64,000 bases of DNA from Sphingobacterium kitahiroshimense (GTDB lineage: Bacteria > Bacteroidota > Bacteroidia > Sphingobacteriales > Sphingobacteriaceae), in NCBI RefSeq assembly GCF_025961315.1, contig NZ_JAOQNK010000001.1, forward strand, positions 3,286,001 through 3,350,000, given 5' to 3'. Positions 27,649-36,028 of the stretch are shown here, piece by piece. The notes below the pieces were generated by a model that was given only the letters and a program-made list of their open reading frames with translations, was not told where the DNA came from and ran no database searches. A program made the position numbers and the translations under genes. The stretch's first letter is position 1. Every line of letters starts with the position of its first letter.

Positions 27649-29158
27649 AACTTTTAGACTTCAACATCTTCATTACCGTTTTCCTCTCGACAAAAACGGT
27701 TCCCAATAAGTAAGCAATCAACATCATATTGCCAATCCAAAAATTCCGGTCAAATACTATGTAATGGATATAAACGATCATAGTACCAACCAACATATAA
27801 GCCCCAATTTTAAAGATCTTATAAGGAATTGGATAATTCTTTTGTCCCCAAAAATAGGATAAAAATACCATTACACCATAAGTTATGGTCGTCACATAAA
27901 TTGCACCGACATAGCTGTAGCGCGGAATCAGGATATAACACAATATAATTGTAATTAAAGCCCCAATACCTGAAATATAGAGACCGTATCGTGTTTGATC
28001 AGAAAGTTTATACCACACAGAAAGGTTCATATATATCCCAAGCATCACATAGTTGAATAAAATAACAGGAATAATAAATAGACCCGACCAATATTCTGCA
28101 CTCTCTGAAGCAGATCCTCCTTGAATAAAATACTTAAGCCATTCAATATTGACAGACAATCCGATCATGACAACCATCATAGCAATCACAAAATATTCCA
28201 TGATCATTGCATAAACCTTTTTCGAATTATCATTTTTGGCATAGGAGAAGAAAAAAGGTTCGGCTCCTAAACGAAATGCCTGCACGAAAATGCTTAAGAA
28301 AACAGCAATCTTTGCAATAGCACCATATATACCAACATCTCGGTCAGCAATACTTTTCGGTAATAATTCAGGCATTAAAATCTTATCTAGGTTTTCGTTT
28401 ATGATAAATGAAATATTAGCGATCAAAATAGGAAAGCTATATCGAAACATATCACCTAACAACACCCGATCAATTTTAAAATTAAATGTTCTAATCTCGG
28501 GCAACAGCATCAACAATGTCACTGCACTCGCTACAAAATTAGAAATAAACACATAACCCAACCATGAGTTTATATACCAGCTAGAAAAATATGGTTCAGT
28601 ATCCGGAAAATCTTGAAGTAAATAAGGTATGAAGACAATGAATGTCAAGTTTAAAATAACAAATGTGATGATATTGACTAACTTCAATACGCCGTAGCGC
28701 AATGGCCGACCATTAGCACGAACTTTGGCAAAAGGAACAACAGCAAGTGCATCAACGACTAAAGTAAGTCCAACAAAGTAAATATAGCTTTTATATTGAC
28801 CTACAGAGTCAATATTTTCTTTTGCAAACCAATGCGCAATGTCATTAGAAAAAATAAGAATAGTTAATAGAAAAATTAAAGAAGTAAAAATGGTGACAAC
28901 AAAGCTATTATTGAATACTTTAGATTTATCCTTCTCCTCAACTTTCTGTAAATATCTAAAATAGGTTGTTTCCATCCCAAAAGCTAGGAATGCATTGATC
29001 ATAGCTGCCCAAGAATACATATTCGTAAATATTCCATAGGTGGAAGCTTCAAATTTACGAACGAAAATTGGCGTTAAAACAAAATTCAGTAATCTAGAGA
29101 TGATAGTACTGAGACCGTAGATCAAGGTTTGACCAGCAAATTTCTTAAAAACAGACAA
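27647..29158 (-). CDS. Polysaccharide/oligosaccharide flippase (MOP superfamily)
   Basis: The 503-aa integral membrane protein has about 12-14 hydrophobic segments and the N-terminal pattern KKFAGQTLIYGLSTIISRLL typical of Wzx-like polysaccharide biosynthesis proteins of the MATE/MOP group, with FRLGAEPFFFSYAKN in the seventh-helix region. Such proteins move lipid-linked sugars across the inner membrane. No glycosyltransferase genes lie nearby, so the substrate is unknown. It ends in the shared terminator with dusB and starts 11 bp downstream of the acylphosphatase gene, so it is probably co-transcribed with it. Confidence 0.85.
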   Translation of the reverse strand: MSVFKKFAGQTLIYGLSTIISRLLNFVLTPIFVRKFEASTYGIFTNMYSWAAMINAFLAFGMETTYFRYLQKVEEKDKSKVFNNSFVVTIFTSLIFLLTILIFSNDIAHWFAKENIDSVGQYKSYIYFVGLTLVVDALAVVPFAKVRANGRPLRYGVLKLVNIITFVILNLTFIVFIPYLLQDFPDTEPYFSSWYINSWLGYVFISNFVASAVTLLMLLPEIRTFNFKIDRVLLGDMFRYSFPILIANISFIINENLDKILMPELLPKSIADRDVGIYGAIAKIAVFLSIFVQAFRLGAEPFFFSYAKNDNSKKVYAMIMEYFVIAMMVVMIGLSVNIEWLKYFIQGGSASESAEYWSGLFIIPVILFNYVMLGIYMNLSVWYKLSDQTRYGLYISGIGALITIILCYILIPRYSYVGAIYVTTITYGVMVFLSYFWGQKNYPIPYKIFKIGAYMLVGTMIVYIHYIVFDRNFWIGNMMLIAYLLGTVFVERKTVMKMLKSKS

Positions 29159-29169
29159 GATATTAAGAT

Positions 29170-29451
29170 TTATTTAGACGATTTTTTTAGCACTTCAAAA
29201 TTCTTAAAATCTTCCCAGACGCCCTCTTCACAAATCACTTCTTCCACTACTGCGCGCTCAGGTCCCTCTTCACAGAATTCTTTTAAACAATCTAGAGCAA
29301 AATCATCACCCTCTGCCTCAATATAAACAGAACCATCCGCTAAATTTCTAACAAACCCTTTAATACCCAATTGGTCGGCAACTGCTTTGGTAGATAACCT
29401 AAAATAAACCCCCTGTACTTTTCCTTTGATAGAAATATTAACATGTTTCAT
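29170..29451 (-). CDS. acyP: Acylphosphatase
   Basis: Acylphosphatases hydrolyse carboxyl-phosphate bonds in small metabolites. The 93-aa product has the signature GKVQGVYFR with the catalytic Arg, then GIKGFVRNLADGSVYIEAEG with the catalytic Asn in VRNL. Length is typical. It lies between the amidohydrolase gene (35 bp upstream) and the flippase gene (11 bp downstream). A -7 box ends 5 nt before the ATG, so it may have its own nearly leaderless transcript. Confidence 0.92.
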   Translation of the reverse strand: MKHVNISIKGKVQGVYFRLSTKAVADQLGIKGFVRNLADGSVYIEAEGDDFALDCLKEFCEEGPERAVVEEVICEEGVWEDFKNFEVLKKSSK

Positions 29452-29456
29452 ATCAA

Positions 29457-29464
29457 CAAAAGTA
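29457..29464 (-). promoter_or_regulatory. -7 promoter box directly before acylphosphatase
   Basis: On the minus strand TACTTTTG matches TAnnTTTG and ends 5 nt before the ATG. Confidence 0.5.
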
Positions 29465-29485
29465 CAGAAGATTTTGAGTATTTTA

Positions 29486-30655
29486 CTATGCTAATCTTTG
29501 CACCGTAACTTTATCAGATAATCTAAAATGTTCCATATTTTTTAATAGAACAAGACCTGGTTTTTTACCAACTTCAATTGAACCAAATTTATCATCGATA
29601 TTTAAAGCCTGTGCCCCATTAATAGTAGCCCACTGGATAGATTGCTGAAAATCTAAATTATCAAAATGTTTATGTAACACTTTTAATTCATCTAAAATTG
29701 AAAGCTTATCATTGGATGCTAAACTATCTGTACCGATTACAATTTTTTGATTATCGTTTACAAAGTTCATTACTTTTGGCAATTGACCTTCAATATAAAG
29801 ATTCGCCTTCGGACATAAACACCATACGATATCACGGCCCATTCGGTCCACAAAATCAAGGTCTTTCAATGACGTATACGTATTGTGAACCAAGATCAAC
29901 TTATTAGGATGAGGTAAATATGGTAAATATGACTGAATTGAATTTCTAGCCTGAGCTTTAAACAAATCAGGATTTTTCCCTATTACTTTAAAGAAATCGA
30001 TAAATCCTCCCGTTTTATAACGAAACAATCGATTTTCTTCATCACTCTCTTGATTATGAATACTGATAATATTAACATCAGAAACCGCTTTTTTAAATTT
30101 CTTCAGAAGTATTTTCGAACAAGAATAAGGAGCATGTGGTGTAATTGAAGAATGTGCTGGATCAAATTCATGAATCAAATCCTTAGCCTCCTGCAATCGA
30201 CCATCAGCTTCATCCGGCTCTACTCCGAAGACTTCAACAAAAGTGTGGTAAAGAATCTTACTAGACTCCTTAATGTTAGATGTGTTATCAGAATTCACGT
30301 GATCTCCAACTGCCACAATACCATTATTGTACATTTCTTCATCAGCAGCAGCCATCGCTTTATCAATCACTTTTAAAGAAGTGCCACGACTTGTCATAAC
30401 CAAAGAAAGAAAAGCTGGTAATCCAGTTTTTTGCGGAATCGTACCCTTCATATGGGACAATTCTAAGTGACAATGCGCATTAATAAATCCAGGAACAATA
30501 ACTCCTTCAAATTTTTCAATATGCTGGCCGCTCAATTCTACGTCTTTACTTTCATAAATCCCAAGGATTTCACCATCATCATTAACTTTTACCACTCCAT
30601 CTTTAATAGGTAAAGATGTAATTGGTAAGATATAGGTAGCGCTAAAATATTTCAT
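29486..30655 (-). CDS. Amidohydrolase family protein (TatD/TrzN-like deaminase group)
   Basis: The 389-aa metal-dependent hydrolase has the amidohydrolase barrel motifs: NAHCHLELSHM (HxH metal ligands), ITPHAPYSCS, SIHNQESDEE (metal His), VHNTYT and the metal Asp in IGTDSLASND, plus the C-terminal composite domain GSIEVGKKPGLVLL. The family includes guanine and S-adenosylhomocysteine deaminases and chlorohydrolases; the substrate here cannot be told. In Bacteroidetes a close homologue is widely present as a housekeeping gene, suggesting a conserved role in nucleoside or amino-compound turnover. Confidence 0.8.
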   Translation of the reverse strand: MKYFSATYILPITSLPIKDGVVKVNDDGEILGIYESKDVELSGQHIEKFEGVIVPGFINAHCHLELSHMKGTIPQKTGLPAFLSLVMTSRGTSLKVIDKAMAAADEEMYNNGIVAVGDHVNSDNTSNIKESSKILYHTFVEVFGVEPDEADGRLQEAKDLIHEFDPAHSSITPHAPYSCSKILLKKFKKAVSDVNIISIHNQESDEENRLFRYKTGGFIDFFKVIGKNPDLFKAQARNSIQSYLPYLPHPNKLILVHNTYTSLKDLDFVDRMGRDIVWCLCPKANLYIEGQLPKVMNFVNDNQKIVIGTDSLASNDKLSILDELKVLHKHFDNLDFQQSIQWATINGAQALNIDDKFGSIEVGKKPGLVLLKNMEHFRLSDKVTVQRLA

Positions 30656-31293
30656 TATTATAAAAACTTTAATAGTTACTTAGCATTCAGGTCAACGCAA
30701 AGGAACTGTGGTTATTAACGTTAAAATTCGTGCCAAAATTTAGTAAAAAAAATATTACCATTAAAAAAAACAAATTTACACAATTAGTTTAATTATTTAA
30801 TCGTGATAAAAATCAAAGACTTTTAGATAAATTAACTTATAAGAATGTAACATAAATTTAAACCTTAATAAAAACTCCCTTGTTGCTAAAAATAATTAAC
30901 ATGAGCTAAAAGTTTGAATTTTAGCATATTTTTTGAAGGTAGGGAATAAGTTTAAATTCAGCCAATATATTATCTAAAAACCACAATTTTATTCATTTTT
31001 GTAGCGATTCAATGACGTTATGTCAGTGAAGCATCAATAAATCATGGAATTATAAATGGACATCCTTTTAGTTATTAAAAAAAGAAACCGGATCAATACA
31101 GCTACTTTAAAATCCGAAAGAAGCTAAAGATAAAGCAACACAACATTCATCATAATACAATCCTATAAACGAAAATCTATTCCACTTATTTTTACGAGCA
31201 AAACAAATTGATATTCCAAAACTCAATTCCTCAACATCCATTTTTACATTATATTTTTAGTACAGATTTTATTTAATACCTTCGCATTATCAA
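30656..31293. other. Long AT-rich intergenic region, no gene seen
   Basis: About 640 bp without a convincing gene between the amidohydrolase start and the TPP riboswitch. A 23-codon ORF at 31056 has no supporting features. The right end holds a weak promoter-like box TACCTTCG (31277-31284). Confidence 0.5.
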
Positions 31294-31400
31294 TAAGGGG
31301 TGCCTTGTTCTACGAACACGAATAAAGGCTGAGATTATACCCAACAATACATTTATGTGTTGTGCACCTGATCCAGATAATGCTGGCGGAGGGAAAAGGT
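31294..31400 (+). promoter_or_regulatory. TPP riboswitch (THI box)
   Basis: The aptamer core is readable: GGGGTGCC (31297-31304), GGCTGAGA (31327-31334), TATACCC (31336-31342), and the strongly conserved CACCTGATC, GATAATGCTGGCGGAGGGAA block from 31365 to 31395. It lies 70 bp upstream of a TonB receptor gene. Thiamin pyrophosphate binding normally turns expression off. ACCCC (31428-31432) could pair with GGGGT (31297-31301), an alternative fold that may act as the switch; this is inference. Confidence 0.95.
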
Positions 31401-31471
31401 TAGTTAAATAAGTGAAAAACTGTTGTAACCCCTAGCAATAGTTTGTTTAACTCAAAATTCAATTAAAAAAC

Positions 31472-33892
31472 ATGATTAAAAATTTAATCAGCACAGTGCT
31501 ATTTCTAGGAATAACATTATCCGTATCAGCTCAAAACGCTTTATCCATCAAAGTCTTAGACAATGAAACAAAAAAATCGTTACAGGGCGCAAGTATCGTT
31601 CTGACAAAAAATCAGAGTAAGAATTTAACAACTGATCGAAATGGCACTTCAAAGTTTTCAGGATTACCTGATGGACAATACGCCATAACAATCTCTTACA
31701 TAGGCTATAGTACAGAAAAGAAGCAGATTGATCTGGTACAAAATACTGATCTTGAAATCTTTCTAAAACCACGTGCTATAAAAACAGAAGAAGTCCTGGT
31801 CATGGCAACACGTGCCAAAAACAACTCTTCTACAACCTATAAAAATATTAGCAAACAAGATATCGCTAAAAACAATTTCGGACAAGATATTCCATACCTA
31901 CTAGATCAAACACCATCTGTCGTCATAGGATCGGACGCAGGAGCAGGTATAGGATATACAAATATGAAAATAAGAGGATCTGATAATGCCCGCATAAATG
32001 TAACATTGAATGGAATTCCGTTGAATGACGCGGAAAGTATGGGCTCATTCTTCGTCAATCTTCCCGATTTTGCATCCTCTACCGAGAGTATCCAGATTCA
32101 AAGAGGAATTGGAACTTCTACAAACGGGGCGGGATCATTCGGGGCATCACTAAACATACAATCCAATACACTCGAAAAAGAGCCGTACGTAGAATTCAAC
32201 AACTCTTTCGGCTCTTATAATTCTTGGAAAAATACTTTGAAAGTAGGTTCAGGACTACTAAATAATAAATTTGCCTTTAATGTTCGTCTCTCACGTATCT
32301 TGAGCGATGGCTATATCGACCGAGCATCTTCCGATTTAAAGTCTTTTTATGTAGATGGAGGTTATTATAGTGACAAACATATTTTAAAGGCCATTGTATT
32401 CTCTGGCAAGGAAAAAACATATCAATCTTGGTACGGAACACCAGAGCCAAGATTAAACAATGATGTAGCGGGGATGAAAGATTATGCCGTCAATGATGGC
32501 TATACACAGCTAGAAACAGAAAATCTATTAAATTCTGGTCGCACTTACAACAAATACCTATATAAAAACCAAACAGACAACTACACGCAAACACATCACC
32601 AGTTACATTACACCAATTTTATCAATGAAAAACTAATTTTTAATGCGGCACTACATTACACCAGAGGTGCAGGCTATTACGAAGAATTCCGACCTGAAGA
32701 CGACTTTTCAAAATACAATTTACCACCAGTCATTTCAGGAACCGATACCATCAAACAAACCGATTTGGTAAGGAGAAGATGGTTAGATAATTACTTCTAT
32801 GGGACTACCTTTTCCTTCAACTATAATCCTTCACAGACAATAAAATTGACATGGGGTGGAGCTGCAAATCAATATAAGGGAGATCATTACGGTGAAATAA
32901 TCTGGGCAAAATATGCTTCCGCCAGCAACTTAGGGGATAAATACTATCTCAATGATGCTAAAAAAGATGACATCAGTACATTTCTGAAAGCAGACTTTAC
33001 ATTCGAAAAATGGTTATTATTTGCGGATATACAGTATCGTAATATTAATTACCAAGTAAAAGGTGATGACGATAAAATCAAAGGAATGGATTTTAAAAGA
33101 AAATTCAATTTTGTAAATCCAAAATTAGGAATTACTTACCTCATCAATGAAAATTCAAATTTATACGCCTCATATGCCTATGCTAGTAAAGAACCTGTCA
33201 GAAATGACTTTGTTGATCTAAAAGGAAACAATCCCAAACCAGAGAAAATGCAAGATATCGAAGCTGGCTACCGCTTCAATAATGAAACATTTAACATCGG
33301 TACGAACTTTTATGGTATGTTCTATAAAGATCAACTTATTCCGACCGGAGCACTTAATAATGTAGGTTCTCCATTGAGAATGAATATCCCAAATAGCTAT
33401 AGAATAGGCTTAGAAGTAGATGCCGCATGGAAAATTTCAGCGTACTTTGGTTGGAAAGCAACAGCGGGACTAAGTCAGAACAAAATCAAAAATTACACGG
33501 ATGAAACGAGTGGAGAATTCATTAAAAAAACAGATATTGCACTTTCTCCGGCAACTATTTTATCAAGCGAGTTCACTTATCGCCCTCTTCGTTCAGTAGA
33601 AATTGCACTATTATCAAAATATATTTCAAGACAATATCTGGACAATAGTTCAGCCAAAGTAAGAAGTATAGACCCTTCATTTGTAAACAATATTAGAGCT
33701 ATTTATAATTTCTCCATATTAGGTTTGAAAAATATAGACCTTGGACTTACTGTCAACAATATCCTAAATGAAAAATATCAAACCAACGGATATACTTGGG
33801 GTTATATGGACGGTACATCTCGAAAATATTTTAATTTTTACTATCCACAGGCTACAACAAATTTTATGTTAAGCCTAAACGTAAAATTCTAA
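31472..33892 (+). CDS. TonB-dependent receptor, probable thiamin transporter
   Basis: The 806-aa outer-membrane protein has a signal peptide (cleavage near VSAQ, residue about 21), a carboxypeptidase-like domain (about 23-105), a plug (about 120-235, with PYLLDQTPSVVIGSDAGAGI, NVTLNGIPLNDAES and GSFGASLNIQSNT) and a long beta barrel ending in an aromatic strand (MLSLNVKF). The TPP riboswitch in its leader makes uptake of thiamin or a thiamin precursor or phosphate across the outer membrane the best guess. The usual inner-membrane partners (PnuT-like) and thiamin kinase are not adjacent; the next gene is dtd behind a strong terminator. Confidence 0.85.
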   Translation: MIKNLISTVLFLGITLSVSAQNALSIKVLDNETKKSLQGASIVLTKNQSKNLTTDRNGTSKFSGLPDGQYAITISYIGYSTEKKQIDLVQNTDLEIFLKPRAIKTEEVLVMATRAKNNSSTTYKNISKQDIAKNNFGQDIPYLLDQTPSVVIGSDAGAGIGYTNMKIRGSDNARINVTLNGIPLNDAESMGSFFVNLPDFASSTESIQIQRGIGTSTNGAGSFGASLNIQSNTLEKEPYVEFNNSFGSYNSWKNTLKVGSGLLNNKFAFNVRLSRILSDGYIDRASSDLKSFYVDGGYYSDKHILKAIVFSGKEKTYQSWYGTPEPRLNNDVAGMKDYAVNDGYTQLETENLLNSGRTYNKYLYKNQTDNYTQTHHQLHYTNFINEKLIFNAALHYTRGAGYYEEFRPEDDFSKYNLPPVISGTDTIKQTDLVRRRWLDNYFYGTTFSFNYNPSQTIKLTWGGAANQYKGDHYGEIIWAKYASASNLGDKYYLNDAKKDDISTFLKADFTFEKWLLFADIQYRNINYQVKGDDDKIKGMDFKRKFNFVNPKLGITYLINENSNLYASYAYASKEPVRNDFVDLKGNNPKPEKMQDIEAGYRFNNETFNIGTNFYGMFYKDQLIPTGALNNVGSPLRMNIPNSYRIGLEVDAAWKISAYFGWKATAGLSQNKIKNYTDETSGEFIKKTDIALSPATILSSEFTYRPLRSVEIALLSKYISRQYLDNSSAKVRSIDPSFVNNIRAIYNFSILGLKNIDLGLTVNNILNEKYQTNGYTWGYMDGTSRKYFNFYYPQATTNFMLSLNVKF

Positions 33893-33940
33893 TAAAACAA
33901 CTTGCGCCTTCAACATTATTTTAAGGCGCAAGTTGTTTTA
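33893..33940. terminator. Terminator after the thiamin receptor gene
   Basis: TAAAACAACTTGCGCCTT and AAGGCGCAAGTTGTTTTA form a perfect 18-bp stem with a 12-nt loop. The T-rich 3' arm gives the terminator tail. Confidence 0.85.
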
Positions 33941-34022
33941 CAGCATTTTCAAGATCCATGACGTCAACAATACTTAATCAGATCAAACTCAATAGTTGGC
34001 ATTTTTTTCTTAATATTGTCCT

Positions 34023-34481
34023 ATGCGTGCAGTAATACAACGAGTTTCCAGGGCGAGCTGTTCGGTCGATAGCAAAATAACAGGTCAGATTAAAGACGGC
34101 TTACTAATCCTTATTGGGATCGAAGAGGAAGATACAATTGAAGATATGAAATGGATGGCACAAAAATTCGTCAATCTTCGAATATTTAATGATGAAAACG
34201 GTTTAATGAATAGATCGGTGCTAGACATACGTGGTGAAATATTACTTATATCCCAATTCACATTATTCGCACAAACAAAAAAAGGAAATCGCCCCTCTTT
34301 TATCCGTGCAGCCAAACCAGATAAAGCACAGCCAATGTACATACAAATGGCCCACTATCTTAGCACTTTAATAAACAGCGAAGTGCAAATGGGAATATTT
34401 GGTGCAGATATGAAAATTGATTTATTAAATGATGGGCCCGTTACCATCATAATGAATACACAGGATAAAGATAATTTCTAA
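34023..34481 (+). CDS. dtd: D-aminoacyl-tRNA deacylase
   Basis: Dtd removes D-amino acids wrongly attached to tRNA. The 152-aa product has the family N-terminus MRAVIQRVSRASCSVD and the two active-site motifs SQFTLFAQTKKGNRPSF and NDGPVTI (Gly-Pro motif). Length is normal. It lies 4 bp upstream of the MazG-like gene, a common pair in Bacteroidetes. A degenerate -7 box (TAATATTG, 34011-34018) ends 4 nt before the ATG. Confidence 0.95.
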   Translation: MRAVIQRVSRASCSVDSKITGQIKDGLLILIGIEEEDTIEDMKWMAQKFVNLRIFNDENGLMNRSVLDIRGEILLISQFTLFAQTKKGNRPSFIRAAKPDKAQPMYIQMAHYLSTLINSEVQMGIFGADMKIDLLNDGPVTIIMNTQDKDNF

Positions 34482-34485
34482 TACT

Positions 34486-34812
34486 ATGACAATAAAAGAA
34501 GCACAGGAGACCATTGATAAATGGATCAATACAACAGGTATTCGCTATTTTAATGAATTAACAAACACAGCAATGCTAATGGAAGAAGTTGGAGAAGTTG
34601 CTAGAATTATGGCAAGACAGTATGGCGAACAATCATTTAAAAAATCTGATAAAGAAGTAAATTTAGCGGATGAAATGGCCGATGTTCTCTTTGTATTAAT
34701 GTGCCTGGCCAATCAAACCGGTATTGATTTAACAGATGCGCTAGAAAAAAATTTAGAGAAAAAATCAATCCGTGACGCCGATCGACATAAAAACAATGAA
34801 AAATTAAAGTAA
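34486..34812 (+). CDS. MazG-like nucleotide pyrophosphohydrolase
   Basis: The 108-aa helical protein has the metal-binding motif of the MazG/all-alpha NTP pyrophosphatase group: MLMEEVGEVAR (ExxE) followed by LADEMADVLFVLMCLANQ (ExxD). Such enzymes hydrolyse nucleoside triphosphates to monophosphates and pyrophosphate, often house-cleaning modified nucleotides. It follows dtd after 4 bp and is followed by a palindrome and a terminator. Confidence 0.85.
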   Translation: MTIKEAQETIDKWINTTGIRYFNELTNTAMLMEEVGEVARIMARQYGEQSFKKSDKEVNLADEMADVLFVLMCLANQTGIDLTDALEKNLEKKSIRDADRHKNNEKLK

Positions 34813-34864
34813 TACAACATTACTATAATTTAGTTCGTTATATAAGTATCAAATTAATTTTAAT

Positions 34865-34884
34865 ACAGTTTGCATGCAAACTGT
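34865..34884. repeat. 20-bp perfect palindrome
   Basis: ACAGTTTGCATGCAAACTGT is a perfect uninterrupted palindrome in the gap after the MazG-like gene, just before a terminator. It resembles a dimeric regulator site more than a hairpin because it has no loop. Confidence 0.6.
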
Positions 34885-34889
34885 TGAAG

Positions 34890-34920
34890 GGCTGTATCAA
34901 GAAACTTGATACAGCCTTTT
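34890..34920 (+). terminator. Terminator after the dtd-mazG pair
   Basis: GGCTGTATCAAG and CTTGATACAGCC form a perfect 12-bp stem with a 3-nt loop and a T run. Confidence 0.85.
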
Positions 34921-34962
34921 AATTTCTTTATCTTTAATGCAGATCATTAATTCCCTCTGGAA

Positions 34963-36024
34963 ATGAATTTAACACATTACGTCCATACATTAAAACACCA
35001 TGTGCTTTTAGCAATCTTACTTACAGGATTAACACACGCTTCAGCACAAGATAGAAATAAAGAATTTACCTTTCAATATGACCCTCAGGAAATCGTTAAT
35101 GGTAGCCAATACCAAAAGATCCAGATCCTGGATTCAAGAAAAGATACAACTCATTACGGAATCATACAAAAAGGTTTATTAGGAAAATCCGCTACTGTAG
35201 TTGCAAATCCAGCTCTTGAAGATCAATTGCAGAAATATCTAGAAACAATCAGTAATGGAAATACGCAGAGAGATACATTGCTTTTGCAAATTCGAAGATT
35301 ATCATTTTCTGAAATTGGTGGTGGAATCAAAGAAAAGGGCTTTTTTGATTTCAGAGCAAATCTATATCAAAAAAAAGGGAACAATTATTTCCCATTAAAT
35401 CATATCGACAGTAGCTTTCAAGTTTCAGGAATCGATGTCTCCAACAAATTATTAAAAAAAGGAAGCCTCATTATAGATTCATTCATTCGTAAAAATTTAA
35501 AAGTAAAAGACATATCGTCCGAATCATTAACCTTACATGATATCCAAAACATTGATTACAAGGAAAAAGAGAAATTACCATTATATGCCGCAGAACATCT
35601 CGTGGACGGGATTTATATGAGCTATGAAACTCTAAAAAACCAAAAACCAGATTATCCGCTAGTTGATGAGAAAGATAAAAAAGGCAAAATCAAATACTAT
35701 TATTACACCAATGAAAAAGGGAAAAAAGTAAAATTAAAAGATTCACAGATATATGCCGTGGTAGATAATGACGAAACCTATGTCTCCACAAGTTATGGAT
35801 ATTATCCACTTGTAATGGAAAATGACGAATACTATTTCTATGGTTTAGCAGAAGAAAACAGTACGAGCTTCTCGATATCAGCAGGCATAGGATCAGGTTT
35901 TGGATATGGAGGTGGAATGATTGGAATTGGAGTGGGATCAGCACCTTCAAACATTAAGCGATACAAAATAAAAATTGACCATGTAGATGGAAATTTTGAA
36001 AAAATAGAACAACTACCTAATTAA
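34963..36024 (+). CDS. Secreted protein of unknown function
   Basis: The 353-aa protein has an N-terminal signal peptide (hydrophobic core LLAILLTGLT, cleavage near ASAQ, residue about 29). The body mixes beta-rich segments with a KKGKIKYYYYTNEKGKKVKL stretch (about 225-250), and near the C-terminus there is a Gly-rich hydrophobic segment (about 310-330) that might be a membrane loop or structural linker. I do not recognise the family. Only 4 bp separate it from ggt, so the two genes are probably co-transcribed, and the product may be in the periplasm or outer membrane. Confidence 0.65.
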   Translation: MNLTHYVHTLKHHVLLAILLTGLTHASAQDRNKEFTFQYDPQEIVNGSQYQKIQILDSRKDTTHYGIIQKGLLGKSATVVANPALEDQLQKYLETISNGNTQRDTLLLQIRRLSFSEIGGGIKEKGFFDFRANLYQKKGNNYFPLNHIDSSFQVSGIDVSNKLLKKGSLIIDSFIRKNLKVKDISSESLTLHDIQNIDYKEKEKLPLYAAEHLVDGIYMSYETLKNQKPDYPLVDEKDKKGKIKYYYYTNEKGKKVKLKDSQIYAVVDNDETYVSTSYGYYPLVMENDEYYFYGLAEENSTSFSISAGIGSGFGYGGGMIGIGVGSAPSNIKRYKIKIDHVDGNFEKIEQLPN

Positions 36025-36028
36025 GATT

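Noticed and set aside
31056-31127. 23-codon ORF in the long intergenic region
   Set aside because: No promoter, no conserved features and unremarkable composition; likely chance.
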